Part shown: positions 8,196-13,139 of the stretch, piece after piece | How positions within the stretch are numbered: position 1 is the stretch's first letter | How the letters are laid out: every line of letters starts with the position of its first letter | Notes under the pieces: model-generated | Seen by the model: only the letters and a program-made list of their open reading frames with translations | What the model was told of the DNA's origin: nothing | Database searches by the model: none | Position numbers and translations under genes: made by a program | Source: MADRE2 sp964397015 | GTDB taxonomy: Bacteria; Desulfobacterota; Desulfobacteria; Desulfobacterales; Desulfobacteraceae | Length of the DNA: 13,692 bases | Assembly (NCBI GenBank): GCA_964397015.1 | Contig: CAYNHL010000100.1 | Coordinates: 1-13,692, forward strand | Direction of reading: 5' to 3'

Positions 8196-9444
8196 AAGGG
8201 TTCCGTGATTTTTGAACTGCAAGCCGGTTGTTTTTTATTGAAACAACCGGCTTTAGAAAAAAAAGCATGGCAAGCCCGGCACCATTGATACACAGCAGTA
8301 TCCAGAAAGAAAGAGTATAACTGCCGGTAATATCGAACAGGTATCCTGTAATAATGGGACCAAGCGCGCCGCCCGTGGTGCCGAAAAAGACAACCAGGCC
8401 GAAAAGAGCTCCATGGGAGGCGGTACCGAACAATTCGGCCACAATCGGGGAAATACCGGTAAAAAAACTACCGTGTGCAAGGCCGTATATGCAGGCAAAC
8501 AGGTACAGCGCCCACAGGTTGTCCGCTGCCTGGAGCCATCCAAGCCCGGCCAAAAGGAACACCAGTGACAAAATCATGGCCCGCTTTCCCCTGACCCGGT
8601 CGATAATCACACCGGTTATAAACCTGCCGGCCATACTGACCCCGCCGATGGTAGAAAGGACCCCGGCGGCCTGGTGGGATGAAAAACCGATATCCCTGCC
8701 ATGGGGAACGATATGGACAAGGATGCTCATCAGGCAGAACGTGATGGCAATATTGACAAAACAGATCAGCCACAGCTGGTATGTCCGGGCTGCCTGGGAA
8801 AAGGAAAAATTCCCGTCTGTCTGCATGAAAACCCGGCCGGTTGATGCCTGGGTCTTATCTTCAGAGGCATCAGGTTCTTTTTTCAGAAACCTGGCAATTA
8901 CAAGCAGAAGCACCAGTGTCATGGCGCCCAGTATCAGGCTGGCATGGCGCCAGCCATAACCCGCTATCAGCAAGCTGGCCAGGAGAGGAAAGACAAACTG
9001 CCCGGCACCGGTCCCAACCTTGACGATCCCTGTCATCATTCCGCGCCTCAAGGGAAACCACCGGGCAATGGTGGTCAGTGCAATCACGTCGATTGCACTG
9101 AGACCTATACCGAACACCAGGCCGAAATACAGATACAGTTCCCAGACCGTGTTCACTCCATACATCAGCATGCATCCAAGTCCCATGAAAACAGCGGCTG
9201 CAGATACTAAAATTCCGGGACCTGTCCGGTCGTTCAAACGGCCGATAAAGATGGCAAACAGGCCTGAAATGAAAAACGCCATGGAAGACGAACCTGAAAT
9301 AACCGCCCTGGGCCACCCGAATTCCTCCATCAGGGGATTGAAAAATACGCCATAGGCAATATATACACCGATCCCAACCGCCTGCATGCTGAAGCACGAC
9401 GATACAATAACATACGGCCTGTCTTTTTTTATTCCCGATAACAA
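8194..9444 (-). CDS. MFS transporter, oxalate/formate antiporter or monocarboxylate-type
   Basis: A 416-residue 12-segment carrier of the inner membrane. The first loop motif of the family is G-R-L-N-D-R-T-G (68-75), and segment 4 is preceded by A-R-W-F-P-L-R-R-G (127-135), a hallmark of the OFA/MCT-like branch. The second-half equivalent is G-R-F-I-T-G-V-I-I-D-R (273-283). A hydrophilic loop of about 190-220 separates the two halves. Relatives move small organic acids such as oxalate, formate, lactate or pyruvate; the substrate cannot be told from sequence. The start is TTG at 9444: no ATG or GTG exists in frame between the upstream stop (near 9470) and the protein's first helix, and GGGTGG lies just upstream. 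A TATATT -10-like sequence lies in the 80 bases ahead. The gene faces the nfeD-floA operon tail to tail and is isolated from the decayed mutase genes by a terminator at 9525-9550. Confidence 0.9.
   Translation of the reverse strand: MLSGIKKDRPYVIVSSCFSMQAVGIGVYIAYGVFFNPLMEEFGWPRAVISGSSSMAFFISGLFAIFIGRLNDRTGPGILVSAAAVFMGLGCMLMYGVNTVWELYLYFGLVFGIGLSAIDVIALTTIARWFPLRRGMMTGIVKVGTGAGQFVFPLLASLLIAGYGWRHASLILGAMTLVLLLVIARFLKKEPDASEDKTQASTGRVFMQTDGNFSFSQAARTYQLWLICFVNIAITFCLMSILVHIVPHGRDIGFSSHQAAGVLSTIGGVSMAGRFITGVIIDRVRGKRAMILSLVFLLAGLGWLQAADNLWALYLFACIYGLAHGSFFTGISPIVAELFGTASHGALFGLVVFFGTTGGALGPIITGYLFDITGSYTLSFWILLCINGAGLAMLFFLKPVVSIKNNRLAVQKSRNP
8221..8253. repeat. Perfect 13-bp inverted repeat inside the 3' end of the MFS gene
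   Basis: Left arm 8221-8233 and right arm 8241-8253 (AAGCCGGTTGTTT and its exact complement) flank a 7-base A/T-rich loop. The repeat encodes part of the protein's last 20 residues (around K-P-V-V-S-I-K-N-N-R-L-A). It is not followed by a T-run on either strand. It would form a stable hairpin in the mRNA just before the stop codon and may protect the 3' end or help the weak terminator downstream. Confidence 0.75.
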
Positions 9445-9524
9445 AAAGCCACCCGAACCCCAAAATGTTCAAAAATTACGGCCAAAATATACAGATTGAA
9501 AGGATCTGAACGCAGTTTGAGCAC

Positions 9525-9550
9525 AAAAAAAATCCGGACCAGGGTCCGAA
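9525..9550 (-). terminator. Intrinsic terminator upstream of the MFS gene
   Basis: On the minus strand TTCGGAC (9550-9544), loop CCTG, GTCCGGA (9539-9533) form a 7-bp stem containing one G-T pair, followed directly by eight T (9532-9525). It would stop transcripts coming from the mutase locus before they enter the MFS gene. Confidence 0.7.
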
Positions 9551-9694
9551 TTCCCAAACTCCTAACATTTTTTGCATCGACAGTATGGGCTTTTTCAAAA
9601 TCAATTATCACTTTTTCAGTATTAATCCAATTTCGATTAATGTGCAACAATTGTTTAAACTCCTTTTTTTTAGCCGGTAGACTTGACGACGAGG

Positions 9695-9712
9695 TTCATG
9701 CTCTTCATGCTC
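9695..9712. repeat. 9-bp tandem repeat, two copies
   Basis: TTCATGCTC occurs twice without spacing (9695-9703 and 9704-9712). It lies in the gene-poor stretch next to the meaB remnant. Its role is unknown; it may be a simple slippage product. Confidence 0.6.
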
Positions 9713-9752
9713 AGACATGCTAAAATGTGCCCCGCCTTGCCAACCCAAACAC

Positions 9753-10343
9753 TCAGATGGGCCCTGTCCGTGGCATAAAGTACAAAGGCCCCATTAAATT
9801 AAATCGACCTAATGATGCCCCTTGTTTTTCAACTAAACGGTTTTTCTTTTCCTGGCATATTTCGATCATGGTCTCCAACTGCCGGAGTGTAATATCGGCA
9901 AGAGGCATGTCTGCCTTGTTAACGACAATAATATCTGCGATCTCGAGAATACCGGCTTTTATTGCCTGGATCTCATCTCCCAGTCCCGGAGACTGGATTA
10001 CAATCCGTATATCCGCAATATCAGCGAGTTCTGTATCGGACTGGCCGGCCCCTACTGTTTCCAGCAGGACAACATTCCATCCGGCAGCCTCTATCAATCC
10101 CATGATTCCGGAAACAGAGGAACTCAGACCGCCCAGATGACCCCGGTTGGCCACAGAACGGATAAATAAGCCCGCATCACCGGCATGACTGCCCATCCGG
10201 AAGCGATCACCCAGGACAGCCCCCCCTGACACCGGGCTGGAAGGATCGATCGCAATGACCGCTACTTTTTCATTATTTTTTCTCAATTCATGAATACAGG
10301 CATTGACCAGACTCGATTTCCCAACGCCCGGCGGGCCGGTTCC
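9753..10343 (-). pseudogene. MeaB/ArgK-type G3E GTPase remnant, truncated at both ends and fused to the mutase remnant
   Basis: Codes for the central part of a MeaB-family GTPase, the chaperone that loads and protects B12-dependent acyl-CoA mutases. Present: Walker A G-P-P-G-V-G-K-S-S; the D-P-S-S-P and G-G-A-V-L-G-D-R switch region; E-T-V-G-A-G-Q-S-D; and the base-binding N-K-A-D. Missing: the N-terminal helices (about 45 residues) that normally precede the P-loop, and everything after about I-E-I-C-Q-E-K-K-N (near 9840). The missing tail includes the end of the G domain and the dimerisation arm. The last 28 codons before the stop at 9753 do not look like the family and probably come from beyond another deletion. 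A full protein would be about 320 residues; here about 168 are recognisable. The reading frame continues without interruption from the mutase fragment upstream, with the join at about 10335-10345. Confidence 0.85.
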
Positions 10344-11332
10344 AAGTTCCCTGCGGAGGCAGGCCACGATTTCTCCATGGGTCACTCCCTTTTCCGCGGC
10401 ATGTACGACCTTTTCAAAAATATTATCCGTTTTTGACTCTGCCGCGTGCGAAAGTGCGGAAAGTGCATTCTCTACTCCGGCCTGACTGCGGCCAGCCTTG
10501 AAATCCTTGAAAGCTGAAACGAATTTTCCCACCGCTTCCGGATCTGGCCGGCAGGGCAGCGGCTCAAATGAAGGATCGTCGTCTGATCCATAGCAGTTGA
10601 CCCCTACCCACTTCTGTTTCCCGGATTCAATCTGTTCTTGAAAAACCTGGGCGGAATCCCCGATCATGGTCTGCACCCACCCTTCTTCCACCACTTTATA
10701 CATCCCCCCTGCGGTATCAATTTTTTCAATCACCGCGTTAATCGCGGCCTCCATCTGATCAGTAAGCTCTTCGATATAATAGGAACCCCCGAGAGGATCG
10801 ATTACGTCGCACAGGCGGGCCTCTTCCCGTAAGATATTCTGGGTGGCCATGGAATTTCAAGCGCCATGAACGGGGATCTTCAGCTCCCAGTCTTTCTTTT
10901 GCAATGCGTGCCCAGATTCTCCGTCCGGCCCTGAATTTCGCAATTTCTTCAAAAAAACTCATGGAAATATCAAAGAAAAAGGTGAAACGGGGTAAAAATG
11001 CCAGTAGAGTGAACGGGGAAGGATCATTCATGGCAGTGGAAATATCTCCTATCGGAACACTCTCGAGGCAGGCATCCATATGTTCCACCGTGTTGACCAC
11101 TGTACCGCATGTACCGAGAAGAACCGGCGGGACTTCGTCACAGTCCAGGCCCCGGAACCCGGAACAGCACGGCAGGAGACTGATGGCAGAAGCTCCTGCT
11201 GCCAGCAGTTTTACAACATCGATTTTTAATGACCGGTTCTTTTCCGATCTGCTGATGGAATGCATTTTTCCACCTTTTCCGGGCGGCCTCTACCTCCAGC
11301 AGGCCCGCTGTTGCTTTTCTGCTGTCCATCAT
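10344..11332 (-). pseudogene. Large subunit of a B12-dependent acyl-CoA mutase, broken by three internal deletions
   Basis: Pieces of a methylmalonyl-CoA mutase-family large subunit appear in correct order but with large gaps. Piece 1 (11332 to about 11222): N-terminus from an ATG overlapping the stop of the B12-binding gene, through A-A-R-K-R-W and E-P-V-I-K-N-R. Piece 2, in another frame (about 11224-10996): L-A-A-G-A-S-A-I-S-L-L-P, G-T-C-G-T-V-V-N-T-V-E-H-M, I-S-T-A-M-N. Piece 3 (about 10995-10849): R-F-T-F-F-F-D, F-F-E-E-I-A-K-F-R-A-G-R-R, D-P-R-S-W-R-L-K-F. Piece 4, again out of frame (about 10850-10344): A-T-Q-N-I-L-R-E-E-A, D-P-L-G-G-S-Y-Y, G-G-M, ending at C-L-R-R-E-L-G. About 330 of the usual 540-560 residues remain. 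The Tyr-His region of the active site and the Q-Q-P-x-N-N stretch are gone, so it cannot be active. No nonsense mutations are seen within the pieces, so the decay seems recent and due to deletions. Confidence 0.88.
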
Positions 11333-11808
11333 CCTTGCTCCCATTTTGCTCTTTTGGCCTTTCTTGCCTTTACTGCCAGTTCTTCGATACTGCTGACAAT
11401 ATCTCCGGCCCTGGCACCCGGACCAAAGATGGAACTGACCCCGGCATCGAGAAGATCCTGAACGTCGCTTTGCGGTATAATTCCGCCTACGGCCACGCAG
11501 ACCGGTTCGAGTCCTGCATTTTTCAATGCCGCCATCAATTCCGGAATGATAAGGTGGTCCGCAGCAAGAGAACTCAGGCCGATCACATCAGCATCCTCCT
11601 GCCGGGCGATGGCCACTACGGAATCTATGGTCTGCCAGGGCGGCGTGTAAATCACCTCCATGCCGGCATCCCGTAAAACGGCTGCAACGATGCGGCTGCC
11701 CCGGTCATGCCCGTCAAGGCCGATCTTTGTGATCAGTATCCGGTAGACGGGAGATTCGGTATTTTTTATCCTGTCCCTACCTGCTGACTGGTCAATGAGA
11801 GAATCCAA
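11329..11808 (-). CDS. B12-binding small subunit of an acyl-CoA mutase
   Basis: A 159-residue cobalamin-binding protein, the usual length for the separate small subunit of heteromeric mutases (MCM, HCM or ICM types). It carries the base-off/His-on motif D-G-H-D-R-G (32-37; His34 would ligate cobalt). It also has G-L-S-S-L-A-A-D-H (77-85), the nucleotide-tail pocket, and V-G-G-I-I-P (107-112). The fold looks complete. The chosen start is TTG at 11808 because AAGGAG lies six bases before it; an upstream in-frame TTG at 11871 would add 21 residues encoded across the operator and has no ribosome binding site. Its stop overlaps the ATG of the broken large subunit (ATGA), so the two were translationally coupled. 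With the large subunit destroyed it is an orphan here, unless another copy exists in the genome. The substrate of the original mutase is unknown. Confidence 0.92.
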   Translation of the reverse strand: MDSLIDQSAGRDRIKNTESPVYRILITKIGLDGHDRGSRIVAAVLRDAGMEVIYTPPWQTIDSVVAIARQEDADVIGLSSLAADHLIIPELMAALKNAGLEPVCVAVGGIIPQSDVQDLLDAGVSSIFGPGARAGDIVSSIEELAVKARKAKRAKWEQG

Positions 11809-11814
11809 AAGCGT

Positions 11815-11820
11815 CTCCTT
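11815..11820 (-). promoter_or_regulatory. Ribosome binding site that fixes the TTG start of the B12-binding gene
   Basis: AAGGAG on the minus strand, six bases before TTG 11808-11806. It decides between two in-frame TTG codons (11808 and 11871). Confidence 0.75.
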
Positions 11821-11837
11821 ATTTTTACCGATTATTA

Positions 11838-11862
11838 AGTATAAACTACCGACTGGTAATTC
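11838..11862 (-). promoter_or_regulatory. -10 box with adjoining TetR-type operator of the mutase operon
   Basis: TATACT (11843-11838, minus) is a good -10 element; no good -35 is visible. Directly upstream lies the dyad TACC-GACT-GGTA (11847-11858), which extends to roughly 20 bases with further matching positions (A-A-x-T-A-C-C ... G-G-T-A-x-T-T). Operators of this ACCGAC/GGT type are known for TetR repressors of acyl-CoA and fatty-acid catabolism. Binding here would cover the spacer of the mutase promoter and block it. The assignment to the adjacent TetR gene is inference. Confidence 0.55.
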
Positions 11863-11876
11863 AGTTATCAATAACT
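11863..11876. repeat. Second palindrome in the divergent region
   Basis: AGTTAT-CA-ATAACT, 6-bp perfect arms with a 2-base centre, 17 bases (centre to centre) from the TACC/GGTA dyad. It could be a second regulator site or part of the -35 region of either gene. It has a different sequence from the first dyad, so it is not simply a repeated operator. Confidence 0.4.
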
Positions 11877-11982
11877 CAGATTCCTGTCAACCCGTTTTTC
11901 ACTGTATTTTTTTATCGATTTATTGCCGGATTTGTTTTATATGATCTCAAGAACACCCGCTTGTCTTACAACAGGGAGTAAT

Positions 11983-12750
11983 ATGGAGAATCAAAAGAAT
12001 TTCAAGCAATTGGACAAAAGCCTCCGGAAACAGGCCCTCATAGATACAGCAGCGGAACTGTTCCACAAAAAAGGATACAGTGCAACCTCCCTGGAGGATG
12101 TTTCAAGGGCGCTTGGAATCAGCAAGCCAGCAATCTACCATTATGTGAAAAATAAAAACGAACTGCTCACCATTATTTATACACAGGCTTTTGAAAATAT
12201 TTTCAAAGATACCCTGGAAATATCCAATATGGATTTACCCCCGGATGAGAAACTCCGCCGTATCATCCGCCACCATATTACCAATATCATCGTAAAAGAC
12301 ATGTTCATGTTTTCCGTTTTTTTCAGTGAAGAAAGCAAGCTTCCCCCAAAAGATTTCAATAAAATCAAAGAAGAAAAAAGACGGTACACAAAAATTTTTG
12401 AGACCATCATCAAAGAAGGAATCAACCAGGGCCTTTTTAAAAATACAGACCCGAAACTGCAGGCATATGCTATTCTGGGAATGTGCAACTGGATCTACAA
12501 GTGGTACGAAGCGGGGAAAACCCCCTTCACCCCGGATAGAATCGGAAATCATTTTATCGACCTGCTTGAGCTCGGCTACAAGATACCGGATCCGGAGAAA
12601 ATAGAGCCGGCCGCCGAACTCTCCTCCAGGGATGCAAAAAAAAACAGGAACCGGCCCCGGACACAGATTATCGAACAGATACAATACCATACCCGGAAGC
12701 TGAATCACCTGGCTCTTGAACTTAGCCGGCCCCGCAGCCCGGAGGACTGA
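11983..12750 (+). CDS. TetR-family transcriptional regulator of acyl-CoA metabolism
   Basis: A 255-residue TetR-type repressor. The N-terminal helix-turn-helix spans about 37-57 (T-S-L-E-D-V-S-R-A-L-G-I-S-K-P-A-I-Y-H-Y), followed by K-N-K-N-E-L-L, the classic continuation. The ligand-binding half contains I-L-G-M-C-N-W-I-Y-K-W-Y (164-175), typical of the KstR2/FadR-like C-terminal domain that binds acyl-CoA thioesters. ATG 11983 is chosen because GGGAG lies just upstream; the frame could open 20 codons earlier at 11923, but that stretch has no ribosome site and does not resemble the family. Residues about 205-255 are an unusual basic, helical C-terminal extension (normal length is about 200). 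The gene is divergent to the mutase operon with palindromes between them, so it probably represses that operon and itself. The stop is followed after 12 bases by a truncated higB. Confidence 0.93.
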   Translation: MENQKNFKQLDKSLRKQALIDTAAELFHKKGYSATSLEDVSRALGISKPAIYHYVKNKNELLTIIYTQAFENIFKDTLEISNMDLPPDEKLRRIIRHHITNIIVKDMFMFSVFFSEESKLPPKDFNKIKEEKRRYTKIFETIIKEGINQGLFKNTDPKLQAYAILGMCNWIYKWYEAGKTPFTPDRIGNHFIDLLELGYKIPDPEKIEPAAELSSRDAKKNRNRPRTQIIEQIQYHTRKLNHLALELSRPRSPED

Positions 12751-12762
12751 AGATTCTCCCGG

Positions 12763-12906
12763 CCGTTACATCCAGGTTGGCCGCTTCACAGTTTAAAAGG
12801 TGATCGTCAAGGATTGTGGGCGATTGATGTTAATAAAAACTGGCGTATCGTTTTTGAGTTTAAAGATGGTAATGCCTATATTGAAAATTATGAGGATTAT
12901 CACTAA
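12763..12906 (+). pseudogene. 5'-truncated HigB (RelE-superfamily) toxin
   Basis: The frame ending at 12906 codes for the C-terminal half of a HigB ribosome-dependent mRNA interferase: L-H-P-G-W-P-L-H-S-L-K-G-D-R-Q-G, then N-W-R-I-V-F-E-F-K-D-G-N-A-Y and the terminal Y-E-D-Y-H. These match the conserved toxin core and end. About 45 N-terminal residues are missing: the frame reaches a TGA at 12748-12750, which is also the stop of the tetR gene, and no start codon lies between. The toxin should be non-functional. Its stop overlaps the antitoxin start (TAATG), the usual coupling. Confidence 0.8.
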
Positions 12907-13139
12907 TGGCTATGTTTAACCCTCCCCATCCTGGTGAATTCATTAAAGAAGTTTACCTGGATCCCTTAAGTGTAACGTCCTGCTACGTGGCATTACAGCT
13001 TAAAATTTCGCCTTCGACCTTCTCAAGGCTTATTAAAGGACAAAGTTCAATCAGTCCAGGAATGGCTTTACGCCTATCAAAATGTCCACATAGAACCTGG
13101 CGTTTAGCTGAACAAAAAGCAGGAGACAACGCTACATGA
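12906..13139 (+). CDS. higA: HigA-like antitoxin, XRE-type helix-turn-helix, with divergent C-terminus
   Basis: A 77-residue protein that starts with the family signature N-P-P-H-P-G-E-F-I-K-E (5-15). It continues into a helix-turn-helix (about 28-48, S-P-S-T-F-S-R-L-I-K-G) and S-I-S-P-G-M-A-L-R-L-S-K. HigA proteins neutralise HigB and repress their own promoter. After Lys59 the sequence departs from the family: the usual R-S-P-E-S-W-L ... Y-D-L-W end is replaced by about 18 unrelated residues, as if the 3' part had been lost to another junction. The ATG overlaps the higB stop by one base, and its stop overlaps the following acetyltransferase start (ATGA). With the toxin truncated, it may be a relic or act only as a DNA-binding protein. 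Confidence 0.72.
   Translation: MAMFNPPHPGEFIKEVYLDPLSVTSCYVALQLKISPSTFSRLIKGQSSISPGMALRLSKCPHRTWRLAEQKAGDNAT

Larger units (their letters stand above)
9445..9752. other. Gene-poor stretch between the MFS gene and the decayed mutase locus
   Basis: About 300 bases with no gene I can support. It holds a minus-strand terminator (9525-9550) and a 9-bp tandem repeat (9695-9712). It also has a minus-strand AAGGAG (about 9662-9657) nine bases before a TTG codon that opens a 73-codon frame (9650-9429). That frame runs through the terminator and overlaps the MFS start, and its product resembles nothing I know. It may be the remains of genes removed by the deletions seen to its right. Confidence 0.5.

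Noticed and set aside
8354..8959. Plus-strand frame of 201 codons opposite the MFS gene
   Set aside because: Antisense shadow of a clear 12-segment transporter; rich in Pro, Arg and Ser as expected from the complement of hydrophobic codons.
8870..9472. ATG-started 200-codon frame on the same strand as the MFS gene but in another frame
   Set aside because: It offers an ATG upstream of the MFS TTG, but its product has no membrane segments or recognisable motifs, whereas the TTG frame gives a full MFS protein.
9496..9723. Plus-strand 75-codon frame in the gene-poor stretch
   Set aside because: No ribosome site, no recognisable family, and it runs antisense through the terminator at 9525-9550.
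10344..11332. Programmed frameshifting to explain the split mutase frames
   Set aside because: The frames do not just shift: large conserved segments are missing at each transition, so frameshifting could not restore a full protein.
9753..11808. IcmF-type natural fusion mutase
   Set aside because: IcmF has the order B12 domain, GTPase, mutase in one chain; here the B12 domain is a separate gene and the GTPase follows the mutase after a deletion.
11809..11871. 21-codon N-terminal extension of the B12-binding protein from TTG 11871
   Set aside because: It would be encoded across the -10 box and operator dyad, has no ribosome binding site and is not part of the domain; AAGGAG supports TTG 11808.
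13080..13136. Integron attC site between higA and the GNAT gene (CGTTTAGC)
   Set aside because: GTTTAGC does not match the GTTRRRY core, and no paired imperfect inverted repeat of attC type is visible nearby.
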